DNA of 34,811 nucleotides from a virus. Shown here piece by piece: positions 1 through 8,058 of this stretch. The notes beneath the pieces are model-generated. The model searched no databases. It was not told where the DNA came from and worked only from the letters and a program-made list of their open reading frames with translations. The position numbers and the translations under genes were made by a program. The stretch lies in IMG/VR virus record IMGVR_UViG_3300044858_004536, positions 1 to 34,811 of that record; one strand, 5' to 3'. The number at the start of each line of letters is the position of its first letter. Position 1 is the first letter of the stretch.

Positions 1-120
1 ACGGCTGAGGGCCCTTACTACAACGAGGAGCTACAAAGCAACAGATACGCCGTGTCTGTCCTCGCGAACATCAAGATGAAAAGTCCGCGCAACTTTGTGA
101 AGTTCGCGGCCATCGCCTGA
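1..120 (+). CDS. Probable major capsid protein, C-terminal end (partial)
   Basis: The window opens inside an open frame that reads 39 codons to a TGA at 118-120; the start lies upstream. The visible tail (ending NFVKFAAIA) has no diagnostic motif. The capsid call is inference from position: it directly precedes a decoration-like protein, and no other capsid candidate exists between here and the tail genes, although terminase and portal are present. It could instead be another head protein. Confidence in a real coding end is high; confidence in the product is moderate. Confidence 0.5.
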   Translation, partial: TAEGPYYNEELQSNRYAVSVLANIKMKSPRNFVKFAAIA

Positions 121-148
121 CCCACCCCAAGGGAGAAAGTGATACGAG

Positions 149-685
149 ATGAGTACTCTGACTGCTGATCCTGGATTCGCGCGTGGGCAGGTTCTCGGCA
201 TCCTGTGGAAGGGCTACGACGCCGAAAGCGGCGACGGCTCGCACCTTCTGGGTGTCCGCAAGGTGTTCCGCGACGAGAACCCGTCGAGCGGTGCGCTGCA
301 GAGCAACCACACCGTCGAGTGCGTGTGCGTCAAGAACACCAGCGGCTCGGCCCTTCTCCCGGGCCAGGTCGCCAAGTTCAAGGACGGCGCCATCCTGACG
401 GAGGCGGACGGGCTCGCCACGACCTCGACCGCCCTCATGGGCGTCGTGGACGAGTACCTCCCGGCGGCCGGCGTGCCGAACGGCGAGGTGTTCTGGCTGG
501 TGGTCAGCGGCCCCTCCACCGTGACGAAGACCGCCACGAGCGTGGCCGCCGGTGCGGCCTACGGCCTGTCGGCGACCGCCGGCTCGGCTGCGGCCCAGTC
601 GACGAACCCGCTGCTCGGCTACGCCATCGCCACCAGCGCCACCACGTCTGGTCGCATCCTGGTGCGCACGGCCGCTGGCTTCTGA
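149..685 (+). CDS. Probable capsid decoration or head-stabilising protein
   Basis: A 178-residue protein rich in Ala, Gly, Ser, Thr and Val with no membrane segment, suggesting an all-beta virion protein. The central part carries a pattern often seen in small phage proteins encoded beside the capsid gene: a LLPGQVAKF segment (about residues 70-78), then GVVDEYLPAAGVPNGEVFWLVVSGP (shown here as GVVDEYLPAAGV at about 96-107 followed by VFWLVVSGP). It lies 28 nt after the probable capsid gene and immediately before a strong terminator, so the two probably form the 3' end of a head operon. The start is the first ATG; an AAGGGAG sequence at 129-135 lies about 13 nt upstream, a rather long spacing. 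Function is inferred from context and composition. Confidence 0.6.
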   Translation: MSTLTADPGFARGQVLGILWKGYDAESGDGSHLLGVRKVFRDENPSSGALQSNHTVECVCVKNTSGSALLPGQVAKFKDGAILTEADGLATTSTALMGVVDEYLPAAGVPNGEVFWLVVSGPSTVTKTATSVAAGAAYGLSATAGSAAAQSTNPLLGYAIATSATTSGRILVRTAAGF

Positions 686-711
686 TCTTTTCTGTCGTGT
701 TGCGACACGTG

Positions 712-750
712 GGCCGCAGGGTGATCGTCAGCACCCTGCGGCCTTTTTTT
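712..750 (+). terminator. Rho-independent terminator after the capsid/decoration genes
   Basis: A perfect 12-bp stem (712-723 with 732-743, GGCCGCAGGGTG pairing CACCCTGCGGCC) closes an 8-nt loop and is followed directly by seven T (744-750). This is a textbook intrinsic terminator on the + strand. It sits 27 nt after the stop of the decoration protein and ends 19 nt before the next start, so it would insulate highly expressed capsid genes from the packaging genes. Confidence 0.93.
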
Positions 751-769
751 GGTATAAGGGTGTACACAC

Positions 770-976
770 ATGGACATGCGTAGCCCACAGGCCAGCCGGG
801 TCGGTCAGATCCGAGACGAGCTCTCCCAGATCATGGACGATCTCCGCAGGGCTGGCTTTCTCGGCCAGACAGCCTCAGGAGTCGGCGCGGCGCGGGAGGC
901 CGCTCCGGACCCGCTGGAGGCGCTCCGGGACGGGATGGCGCCGATGATCTCTTCAGTCCCTCAGGCGGACCGATGA
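770..976 (+). CDS. Small hypothetical protein
   Basis: A 68-residue protein that I do not recognise. It contains a likely amphipathic helix (RVGQIRDELSQIMDDLRRAG, about residues 10-29) and an Ala/Pro-rich second half. The ATG follows TAAGGG by about 8 nt and is the first gene after the terminator, so a promoter probably lies at or inside the terminator region; a TATAAG box at about 752-757 is a weak candidate. The stop overlaps the next ATG by 4 nt, consistent with coupling. Confidence 0.55.
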   Translation: MDMRSPQASRVGQIRDELSQIMDDLRRAGFLGQTASGVGAAREAAPDPLEALRDGMAPMISSVPQADR

Positions 977-1239
977 GCGACAGAATCCGCAAGCTGCGTT
1001 CAGAACTGTGGGCCCGCAAGGCAGGCCAGGACCCAGATGGCGGCCTCAACGCCGCCGGCCGGGCCGCATACAACAAGGCCAACGACGCCAATCTGAAGCC
1101 TCCGCAGCCTGAGGGCGGAGCCAGGCGGGATTCTTTCTGCGCCCGCATGGAGGGGATGAAGAAGAAGCTCACGAGCAAGGAGACGGCCAGCGACCCGGAC
1201 AGCCGCATCAACAAGTCCCTTCGGGCCTGGAACTGCTAG
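973..1239 (+). CDS. Small conserved phage protein, DUF6321-like
   Basis: An 88-residue basic protein. It shows an AAGRAAYNKAN segment (about residues 27-37), a PQPEGGARRDSFCARMEGMK segment (about 44-63) and a C-terminal WNC. From memory, the RR.SFCAR motif with a terminal W-x-C or WNC is typical of a small family of unknown function (DUF6321) found in many podoviruses and cyanophages; I could not check this. It overlaps the preceding gene by 4 nt and lies just upstream of the terminase genes. Two conserved cysteines are its only candidate functional residues. Confidence 0.65.
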   Translation: MSDRIRKLRSELWARKAGQDPDGGLNAAGRAAYNKANDANLKPPQPEGGARRDSFCARMEGMKKKLTSKETASDPDSRINKSLRAWNC

Positions 1240-1248
1240 GGGGCGCAG

Positions 1249-1935
1249 ATGGCAGGTGCCACCAACAAGGCGTGCTGCGACTGCGGGAAGTACTTCCCAG
1301 AGACCTCAGACAACTTCCGGCGGAGGCCAGACGGTTCGTTTGACGTGCGCTGCCTGCCGTGCCGGAAGGTGAAGCGCAAGGGCGTGAAGAAGGTCGAGCG
1401 TGCGGCAGTCATGCGCGACATCGAAGTCGGCGCCGTCAGCACCTTCGTCTCGGCGGCGACTCAGGGCGGGGAGAACATTCCCCACAGCTGCGAGTTGCTC
1501 GAGAGAACAATGGAGTACTTCGGCGGCGTAAGCGGGTTCTCGGCCCTGCTCGTCAAGCAGTACTTCGACAGCCCGCCCGGAGGCGCGGCCCGCACCAAGA
1601 TGCTTGAGTCCATTATGCGCCTGGTCACCAAGAACACTGAGATGGGCGGAGCCAAGAAGCCGCTCGGCCAGTGGACGGACGAAGAGCTCGAAGGAGAGCT
1701 CGACGAGCGGCTGAAGGCCATCGCGCAGCAGTTTCAAGGGAGAATCGTCAATGGCACGTTCGAGAAAGAAGGTCACGCCGCCGCAGCCCTTGCCATCGGT
1801 GTCGAGAGTGGGGGGGTTCCAGGCGAGCCAGTTGAAAGAACTGCAGGCCGAACTCGCAGAAAGAAGGATCGAGGCCCTAAGGCTGTACGAGCCGACTCCG
1901 AAGCAGGCGGAGATGCACGCCTGCCGGGCGAGTGA
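1249..1935 (+). CDS. Zinc-ribbon protein, candidate small terminase subunit
   Basis: A 228-residue protein. The N-terminus has a four-cysteine zinc-ribbon-like module: C9-x2-C12 and C35-x2-C38, followed by a very basic stretch (KVKRKGVKKVER), suggesting nucleic acid binding. The middle (about 80-165) is predicted helical, and the last third is low-complexity, basic and charged. Its position directly before the large terminase makes a small-terminase role reasonable, but no recognised small-terminase signature is visible. The last 185 nt overlap the large terminase gene in another frame. A transcriptional regulator is the main alternative. The ATG is 9 nt after the previous stop, with GGGGGCG as a possible weak ribosome site. 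Confidence 0.6.
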   Translation: MAGATNKACCDCGKYFPETSDNFRRRPDGSFDVRCLPCRKVKRKGVKKVERAAVMRDIEVGAVSTFVSAATQGGENIPHSCELLERTMEYFGGVSGFSALLVKQYFDSPPGGAARTKMLESIMRLVTKNTEMGGAKKPLGQWTDEELEGELDERLKAIAQQFQGRIVNGTFEKEGHAAAALAIGVESGGVPGEPVERTAGRTRRKKDRGPKAVRADSEAGGDARLPGE

Positions 1936-3445
1936 AATCATCGTTCTGGGCGGCAACCGTAGCGGCAAGTCCCTCTCCACGTTCGTCGAGGATGCGAGAG
2001 CCGTCACGGGCAGCGACCCGCACGGCAAGTACCCGCAGCGCGATGGCAACCTGGTCATCGTCGGCCGGGACTGGAAGCACATCGGCATGGTTGTCTACCC
2101 GATGCTGTTCCGCGCAGGCGCCTTCAAGATCATCCGGGACGAGACGACCGGGAAATGGCGGGCGTTCAACCCGGCGCTTCCCGGTGACGTCGCGAGGCAG
2201 TCTCAGGCCAAGCCAGCGCCTCCGCTGATCCCGCCCAGAATGGTCAAAAAGATTTCCTGGCTTCTGAAAAGCGCCAGGTACATCCAGAGCGCGGAGCTGA
2301 CCAACGGCTGGACCATCTACTTCTTCAGCTCTGAGGGCGAGCCGCCACAGGGTTTCCAGGCCGACCGCGTCCACATCGACGAGGACTTGTCCTCAGAGGC
2401 GTGGCTCCCCGAAATGCAGGCTCGTCTCGCAGACAGGAAGGGGTGCCTGTGCTGGAGCGCGATGCCGCACAGCAAGAACGACTCGCTTGCCGGCCTGTCG
2501 GAGCGCGCCGACGCGGAGGCCCTGTCTGGCAAGGAGAAGCCGGACATCGTCAAGTTCGTCCTGCGGTTCCTGGACAACCCTCACATCGACCCGGAGGAGA
2601 AGCGCAAGAACCTCGAGCGATGGGCGGCTCTAGGCGATGACGTCCTGCGCATGCGCAGCGAGGGCGAGTTCGTAACAGACAGCATCCTGTGCTACCCCAC
2701 GTTCACCATGACCGTGCACGGATACGACCGCTCCGACCTTCGCCAGAACGTCGTTCCCAGTGACTGGACGCGATACGCGGCAGTCGACCCTGGCCACGCC
2801 GTTACGTCTGTGCTGTTCGCGGCCGTTCCGCCAGACGAGTCCATGCTGCTGATCTACGACCAGCTGTACATACGTCAATGCAACGCCGTCATCTTCGGCG
2901 AAAAGATGGCCGAAAAGTGCAAGGGGCAGACGTTCCACGCGTTCATCATCGACATGCACGGCGGCCGCATCCGCGAGATCGGGTCGGGCAGGCTGCCGGT
3001 CGAGCTGTACTCCGAGCAGCTGCGGCAGCGCAATATCGCCAGCGAGGTGACCGGGTCCAGCTTCCTGGCCGGGTGCGACGACGTCCAGGCGCGCATGGCC
3101 GCCACGCAGAACTACATGCACATCCGCCCGCAGGGGACACCAACCCTGCGGATCCTGCGCGGCGCCGTCCCAGACCTGGAGCGCGAGCTCAAGCGCTACA
3201 AGAAGAAAGTCAACTACCTCGCAGGCACCTACATCGTGACGGATCAGCCGAACACGCGCGGGGAGGTGCATGCCTGCCAGTGCCTTGAATACATGTGCGC
3301 ATACAGGCCCAAGTACCACAAGCCGAAAGTCGAGATTCCAGACGAGCCCTGGTACGTTGACTGGATGCGCCGCAGGAAGAAGAAGATGGGCGGCGACGGT
3401 TTCGTCTATCTAGGCCCCACATCAGGACTCAGAAATGCCAACTGA
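1751..3445 (+). CDS. terL: Large terminase subunit (packaging ATPase/nuclease)
   Basis: A 564-residue terminase that would pump DNA into the prohead and cut the concatemer. The N-terminal ATPase has an adenine-binding-type LYEPTPKQAEMH segment (about 45-55), Walker A GGNRSGKS (67-74) and Walker B with the catalytic acid in VHIDED (207-212). The C-terminal RNase H-like nuclease begins near RYAAVDPGHA, with D346 as the likely first metal ligand, and FIIDMHGG places D401 as the second; the third acid is less clear, possibly near RGEVHACQCLEYM. The ATG at 1751 is chosen because AAGGGAG lies 8 nt upstream, even though this makes a 185-nt overlap with the preceding gene. Length is typical for the family. 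Confidence 0.95.
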   Translation: MARSRKKVTPPQPLPSVSRVGGFQASQLKELQAELAERRIEALRLYEPTPKQAEMHACRASEIIVLGGNRSGKSLSTFVEDARAVTGSDPHGKYPQRDGNLVIVGRDWKHIGMVVYPMLFRAGAFKIIRDETTGKWRAFNPALPGDVARQSQAKPAPPLIPPRMVKKISWLLKSARYIQSAELTNGWTIYFFSSEGEPPQGFQADRVHIDEDLSSEAWLPEMQARLADRKGCLCWSAMPHSKNDSLAGLSERADAEALSGKEKPDIVKFVLRFLDNPHIDPEEKRKNLERWAALGDDVLRMRSEGEFVTDSILCYPTFTMTVHGYDRSDLRQNVVPSDWTRYAAVDPGHAVTSVLFAAVPPDESMLLIYDQLYIRQCNAVIFGEKMAEKCKGQTFHAFIIDMHGGRIREIGSGRLPVELYSEQLRQRNIASEVTGSSFLAGCDDVQARMAATQNYMHIRPQGTPTLRILRGAVPDLERELKRYKKKVNYLAGTYIVTDQPNTRGEVHACQCLEYMCAYRPKYHKPKVEIPDEPWYVDWMRRRKKKMGGDGFVYLGPTSGLRNAN

Positions 3446-3785
3446 AGCGTACACTCCTCCGGCCGTGCGTCTTGGCGACATGGTCTACTGGTACCACGAC
3501 CCGGTTTCCCTGGCCGATCCGTGCGTCGGCTGGGTGTGCGAGCGTCCCGGCGCTGTCACCGTTTCTCTTCTCGTGTTCGCTCCCGGCGTCGGCTTCATCG
3601 AGAAGCCCAGCGTGCGATTCAAGGACGATCCGGGCCTGACCGAGAACCCGTCCTGGCGCTCGTGGGGGTGCTGGGATTACAGCCCGATGTTTAAGGAGCT
3701 GCAGCGCGCCAACTCTGTGGTGGCGTCGGTGGCGCTGTCGCATGACCGCGACTCCAGGAAGACCGCATCCCATGGCAGCAAATGA
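3435..3785 (+). CDS. Hypothetical protein between terminase and portal
   Basis: A 116-residue protein that I do not recognise. It is rich in aromatic residues (MVYWYHD, WVCERPG, SWRSWGCWDYSP), with a beta-strand-rich first part and a polar tail. It starts 11 nt before the terminase stop, with AGGA seven bases upstream, and runs past the portal start, so all three genes are probably co-translated. A WG.WDY.P-type ending is common in small phage proteins at this position, but I cannot name a function. Confidence 0.65.
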   Translation: MPTEAYTPPAVRLGDMVYWYHDPVSLADPCVGWVCERPGAVTVSLLVFAPGVGFIEKPSVRFKDDPGLTENPSWRSWGCWDYSPMFKELQRANSVVASVALSHDRDSRKTASHGSK

Positions 3786-5826
3786 CACTGGCGAAGACGT
3801 ACTCCGCGCAATCTCCACCAGTTGGCTCAAGAAGATCGAGCTGGCGCTCAAGCACAAGCGCCCGTTCACGGAAGACGCCCGCGAGGCGATGGACTTCTTC
3901 GATGGGCCGCAGAACTGGTTTTGGAAGGAGGAGTACGCTCGCGGTGAATACGGATACAACCGAGCGATAAGCCCGCCTGGCTTCCGGATGCAGATCAACC
4001 GCGTCTTTGAGGCGGTGAAGCTGTTTGCGAGCGTCATCTACCACCGCAACCCGGTCCGCCAGGTCACCCCCAAGCGGTTCCCGGAAATTCCTCCGGAGTC
4101 TCTGGGGATCGACCCGAACAACCAGGAGGTCGTCCAGCAGTTCGCAATGGCGATGCAGGACACGGCGGCTCGTGACGCCGCCAGGGACACCGTCTCCCGC
4201 CTGATGGCGGCCTACCTGAACTACACGCCCAACGAGCTGGACCTGAAGACGCACAGCAGGCGCGTCGTAGACGAGGCGATCATCAAGGGCGCCGGAGTGT
4301 GGTGGACGGAGCTGGTCACCGATCCTGGCTCGAACGTCCGCTCTGTAGGCAGCTTCGCGGACTCTATTGACAACCTCGTGCTCGACCCTGACGCCACCGA
4401 GCTGGAGGACATCACGTGGTGCGCCAGGCGGTGCGTGCACCCAATCGACGTGGTTGCCCGCCAGTACGGCCTCGACCGCGACCAGCTCAAGGGCAACCTG
4501 GAGGGCAAGTCCGGCATCCGGTCTGACGACTCCTATCTCGAGACCTCTCGCGGCGACGGCGGATCACACCAGGCGCGTCGCGTCGGCAAGACGAACGACC
4601 TGATGACTTACTGGAAGATCTGGAGCAAGACAGGCTTCGGGGACCGCCTCAAGGACTCGCCCAGCGACAGCATGGGCTTCTTCGACGCCATCGGCGACAA
4701 CGCCTACATCGTCGTCGCTGACGGGGTCCCGTTCCCGCTCAACACGCCGCCCGCCATCCTCAGCGAGCAGGTCGACGAGGAGACTGGCCTGCCGCAGTCT
4801 GTGTTCCGCGCCGTGCAGTGGCCAATCCCGTACTGGGCAGAGGCGAACGGCTGGCCCTTCACGATGCTGAGCTTCCACAGAAAGCCCGGTTACGCGTGGC
4901 CGATCTCGCACGTGAAGCCCGGCATTCCCGAGCTTCGGTTCCTCTGCTGGGCATTCTCGTTCCTTGCTCAGCGCGTGGCCGTTAGCTGCGAGACGATCAT
5001 CGGTGTCAGCAAGGCCGCAGATCAGGACATCAAGGACCAGATCCTCGCCCAGTCGCAGGGCGGATTCAAAATTGTTGAATTGTCTGAAATTCTCGGCCGG
5101 AGTGTTTCTGACGTCATCTCGGTCTTCCAGCTGCCAAACGCCACGCAGGAGATCTGGGCGGTCATTGAGGCCGTTACGCAGATGCTCGAGAAGCGGCTCG
5201 GCCTGACCGAGCTCGTGTACGGCATGACAGCGACCCAGATGCGCTCGGCTACTGAAGCCTCCGTGCGGTCCGAGCAGATCAGTATCCGGCCTGACGATAT
5301 GGCCGAGTGCGTCGAGAACGCCATGTCGGCGCTGGCTCGCAAGGAGGCCCTGGCCGCCAGGTGGCTCCTCTCGCCTGAGGACGTCGCTCAGGTCGTCGGG
5401 CCGATAGGCGCTGTGGCGTGGGGGCAGTACGTGTCCGCCGCCGAGCCCATTCAGGTCGCGAAGGAATACGACTACCGGATCGAGTCCGGCAGTGCCCGAA
5501 AGCCCAACAAGGCGACCCGCGTGGAGCAGATGCAGGCGGCCCTGCAGAATCTCGGCCCTGTCCTGTCCGGCCTTATCGGCGCAGGGATCGTGGAGCCGTT
5601 TAACGCACTGGTCAAGGACTGGGCGGACTCGCTGGACCTGGACGCCACGCCGTACCTTATTCCCGCGCCGCAGCCGCAGCCGCCAGCCATGCCGCCAGGG
5701 CCACCACCAGACGGAGGCGTTCCGCAGGGGCAAGAGCCCCCTCCGCCGCCGCCAGGCGACATGCCGCCGGAGGAGCGGCCCATGCCAGAGGAGCTGCCTC
5801 AGGTCCCGCAGGAGATGATGGCGTGA
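3772..5826 (+). CDS. Portal protein
   Basis: About 684 residues from the chosen ATG. Portal-like features include a DNLVLDPDATELEDITWCARR strand-helix region (shown here as NLVLDPDATELEDITWCARR), SEILGRSVSDVISVFQLP, and the helical clip/crown segment with TEASVRSEQISIRPDDMAECVE. The C-terminus is a Pro/Gln-rich tail of about 50 residues with runs of prolines. It follows the terminase gene, as portals usually do, and its size fits podovirus portals, which form the dodecameric DNA channel and tail docking site. An in-frame ATG at 3742 exists without a ribosome site; the ATG at 3772 has AGGAAGA about 9-10 nt upstream and is preferred. The stop overlaps the next GTG start. Confidence 0.85.
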   Translation: MAANDTGEDVLRAISTSWLKKIELALKHKRPFTEDAREAMDFFDGPQNWFWKEEYARGEYGYNRAISPPGFRMQINRVFEAVKLFASVIYHRNPVRQVTPKRFPEIPPESLGIDPNNQEVVQQFAMAMQDTAARDAARDTVSRLMAAYLNYTPNELDLKTHSRRVVDEAIIKGAGVWWTELVTDPGSNVRSVGSFADSIDNLVLDPDATELEDITWCARRCVHPIDVVARQYGLDRDQLKGNLEGKSGIRSDDSYLETSRGDGGSHQARRVGKTNDLMTYWKIWSKTGFGDRLKDSPSDSMGFFDAIGDNAYIVVADGVPFPLNTPPAILSEQVDEETGLPQSVFRAVQWPIPYWAEANGWPFTMLSFHRKPGYAWPISHVKPGIPELRFLCWAFSFLAQRVAVSCETIIGVSKAADQDIKDQILAQSQGGFKIVELSEILGRSVSDVISVFQLPNATQEIWAVIEAVTQMLEKRLGLTELVYGMTATQMRSATEASVRSEQISIRPDDMAECVENAMSALARKEALAARWLLSPEDVAQVVGPIGAVAWGQYVSAAEPIQVAKEYDYRIESGSARKPNKATRVEQMQAALQNLGPVLSGLIGAGIVEPFNALVKDWADSLDLDATPYLIPAPQPQPPAMPPGPPPDGGVPQGQEPPPPPPGDMPPEERPMPEELPQVPQEMMA

Positions 5827-6377
5827 GCAAAGGCACCCCACTTCCTCCGGACATCGCATCCGCCCCTCCGGACGTCCAGGCCCACTACATCAAGCTCGTC
5901 CGCCAGGGCCAGGCCCCGAGATTCGCCGAAATGGTGGCTCTAGGGGTCCCTCCGGCCACTCGCGGAACCGACCGGGCCCTGATGGAGGGCCGACTGTCTG
6001 GGCAGTGGCTCGAGAGCATGCCTAAGGCGCAGGCAGATCGGATCATCCGAGAGGCAAAACAGGCCGGAATCAACGTGGCCGGCAAGTTCTACATGGGCGG
6101 CCTGGCTGACCACCGGAGGCACAAGGATCCGGCTGCGTGGATCGACAGCGTCGCGGACATAAAGAAAGTGGCGCAGCTGCGCGACCTGCACGTGCAGGGC
6201 ATCGTGAACCACACCCCACCCGAGAAGCCACCTAAGCGATCAGTCGACATCGCGCCAGACATCCTCCGTGAGCACGTCATCAAGGAGATGCGTGCCAACC
6301 CGAAGCTGAAGCGCGGCGAGGCGATTGAGAAGGTCAAGGATCGCATCGTTCCGCACTGGAAAAGGAAGAAGAAGTAA
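5823..6377 (+). CDS. Hypothetical head-module protein
   Basis: A 184-residue basic protein with no motif that I can name. It is probably mostly helical, with a KFYMGGLADHRRHKDPAAWI segment (about 89-108), a probable C-terminal helix-turn-helix-sized region and an extremely basic end (WKRKKK). It starts with GTG in a GTGA overlap with the portal stop and ends in a TAATG overlap with the next gene, so translation is coupled on both sides. A scaffolding protein would normally follow the portal, but this basic sequence does not resemble an acidic scaffold. A DNA-binding or head-completion role is possible. Confidence 0.6.
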   Translation: MSKGTPLPPDIASAPPDVQAHYIKLVRQGQAPRFAEMVALGVPPATRGTDRALMEGRLSGQWLESMPKAQADRIIREAKQAGINVAGKFYMGGLADHRRHKDPAAWIDSVADIKKVAQLRDLHVQGIVNHTPPEKPPKRSVDIAPDILREHVIKEMRANPKLKRGEAIEKVKDRIVPHWKRKKK

Positions 6378-6709
6378 TGCCCAACAAGATCGAGCGCCTC
6401 AACGTCATCACGCAGCCGATCCTGGTTACGGCCAGTGCGGCCACCACAGGCAAGGCCCAATTCGGCCCTGCCGCAGGCGGCATGTTCATCGTTGACGCCC
6501 TGGCTGGCGGCGCGAACACGCTGACATGGCACGCCTCTTTCGGCGCTGAGGAGCAACCTGTCCCGGTGAACGACGGCACATCTGATGTGACAACGTCAGT
6601 GACTGCCAACAAGACGTACCCGATTCCTGACGCCCTGTTTGGCGCCCCGTTCGTCGCCGTCGTGACCAACGCTGGGACAGCGACCATCCGCCTTTGCGTG
6701 AAGGGGTAG
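6377..6709 (+). CDS. Small beta-rich hypothetical virion protein
   Basis: A 110-residue protein with alternating hydrophobic and polar residues, many Ala, Thr, Val and Gly, no cysteine cluster and no membrane helix. The composition resembles small beta-sandwich decoration or fibre proteins. Segments such as GGMFIVDALAGGANTLTWHA and FVAVVTNAGTATIRLCVKG look like antiparallel strands. It is joined to the preceding gene by a TAATG overlap and lies before the tail adaptor, so it may be a head decoration or head-tail joining component. No family was recognised. Confidence 0.6.
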   Translation: MPNKIERLNVITQPILVTASAATTGKAQFGPAAGGMFIVDALAGGANTLTWHASFGAEEQPVPVNDGTSDVTTSVTANKTYPIPDALFGAPFVAVVTNAGTATIRLCVKG

Positions 6710-6722
6710 CGCAGCGTGCGCT
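6708..6722 (+). repeat. Short perfect hairpin between head and tail genes
   Basis: AGCGCA (6708-6713) and TGCGCT (6717-6722) form a perfect 6-bp stem with a 3-nt loop. It begins within the stop codon of the preceding gene and lies about 20 nt before the tail adaptor start, which has no clear ribosome binding site. There is no T run, so it is not an intrinsic terminator. It could affect message stability or translation, or be chance in G+C-rich sequence. Confidence 0.35.
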
Positions 6723-6742
6723 GACGTGCGCGCCAGCAAACG

Positions 6743-7621
6743 ATGTACTACGCCGCCCAAGACCTTCTTGAATACCTGATGAACTCTGCCGGTGGCGGGG
6801 CTCAGGACAGCGAGCACCGCGTTCTGCGACAGGCCGCGTTCCACGCCTATCGGGACGTGATCAACGCCAGGGACTGGAACTGGCATGTCTCCAGCGGCGA
6901 CCTCGAAGACGATGTGGCTGGCGACGGTGACGGGGTAAAGACGTTCACGCTGCCAGCAGGCGTCAAGAACGTGGACGCCCTCATCCCGCCGCAAAATCTT
7001 CTGACGCCAACAGCGTACATCAGCCCTGCCGAATGGGAGCGGATCAATACCGTGCTCCCGCAGCTGAACATGCCCATCTACTGGACGGTCATGCGGGACA
7101 GCACCACGCCAGACCGCTGGCAAATTCGCATCGCTGGCAGTCCGTCAACGTCCACGTTCCGCTACACCTACAGGCGGCGGCCGAAGAACTTGCAGTACAT
7201 GGGCTATGAGCCAATCTGCCGCACTACAGGGTTTGCCCCAGACGGTGCCGTGCGGCGGTACGGCACTGCCACCAATTACCCGGAGGGGATGGCCGGACTG
7301 CACCCGTTCACGGCGCAGGAAATCATCGGGCAGGCCGAGAGCATGATCGGCGAGCCTCCAGAGAACGCCAAGACGGTCGTATCAGACTACCTAGACGTCA
7401 GCGACTCCATGCTGACGGCAGTGCTGTCCGCCACCGAAGTGTGGCTGGCAAAACTCATGGGCAAGAACATCGAAGGCGCCATGACTGTGTACCAGCGCGA
7501 CTTACGGATGGCGTGCGAGGCAGACGTGCTGGCGCCAGTGAGCGGCCAGCGGTTCAGTCGTCCGCTTCTTGGGACGCCACGCGCGCTGGGGTATTACGGC
7601 CCCAGCGGCCCCGACAACTGA
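6743..7621 (+). CDS. Probable head-tail adaptor (tail tubular protein A-like)
   Basis: A 292-residue protein. The N-terminal part has the pattern seen in podovirus adaptor proteins that bind below the portal: a helix with LRQAAFHAYRDVINARDWNW (about 28-47), then beta segments (GVKTFTLPAGVKNVDAL, about 64-80; FRYTYRRRPKNL, about 138-149) and a helical C-terminal half. It is directly followed by the nozzle genes, matching the usual adaptor-then-nozzle order. The ATG at 6743 lacks a strong ribosome site. Family membership is inferred from sequence pattern and order, not from a database match. Confidence 0.65.
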   Translation: MYYAAQDLLEYLMNSAGGGAQDSEHRVLRQAAFHAYRDVINARDWNWHVSSGDLEDDVAGDGDGVKTFTLPAGVKNVDALIPPQNLLTPTAYISPAEWERINTVLPQLNMPIYWTVMRDSTTPDRWQIRIAGSPSTSTFRYTYRRRPKNLQYMGYEPICRTTGFAPDGAVRRYGTATNYPEGMAGLHPFTAQEIIGQAESMIGEPPENAKTVVSDYLDVSDSMLTAVLSATEVWLAKLMGKNIEGAMTVYQRDLRMACEADVLAPVSGQRFSRPLLGTPRALGYYGPSGPDN

Positions 7622-7632
7622 TGAGGTGAGCC

Positions 7633-8058
7633 ATGCGAGTCGACTCGTGGTCCGGCCTTGTCACAAATGCCAGCCCGTTCGCCCTTCCGCCATCTGCGGC
7701 AGTCGAGCAGGTGAACCTGCAATGCCACATTCCAGGCCAGATTCAGTCTCGTGGCGGCATGCGCCCTGTAGTGTTTACGCGGCAGGCGCCAGAACTCACT
7801 GATACGGAGGCGTTTTCCGCCGGGACTGTACTGGACTGCTGCCCGTGTTTCATGCTCGGCCAGCCGATGATGATCGTCCTGCGGCCAGACGGAGCCGTTG
7901 GCGTTCTCGGCGGCGGACAGTACGGCGCTCCGCTTGCGACTCCAGCAGAGCCGGAGTTGGAGCCGCCCCCTGGCAGCGAGGAAGAGTTGCAGGAGGGGTA
8001 CGGCGGGACGTACCGCGTGTTTGCATACACGCTCGACCACAAGGAGGTCGGCGAGTGA
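7633..8058 (+). CDS. N-terminal part of a tail nozzle/stabilisation system
   Basis: A 141-residue protein. Its start (NASPFALPPSAAVEQVN followed by GQIQSRGGMRPV) resembles the first strands of podovirus nozzle proteins, in which the conserved N-terminal segment with a pG-x-x-x-x-R-x-G pattern begins the beta-propeller. The rest includes a Cys-rich short strand (LDCCPCFML) and a Pro/Glu-rich linker (about 103-122). It is joined to the next gene by a GTGA overlap preceded by AAGGAGGT. The simplest reading is that the nozzle chain, usually one polypeptide, is made here as two coupled proteins. It could also be a separate small tail protein. Confidence 0.6.
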   Translation: MRVDSWSGLVTNASPFALPPSAAVEQVNLQCHIPGQIQSRGGMRPVVFTRQAPELTDTEAFSAGTVLDCCPCFMLGQPMMIVLRPDGAVGVLGGGQYGAPLATPAEPELEPPPGSEEELQEGYGGTYRVFAYTLDHKEVGE

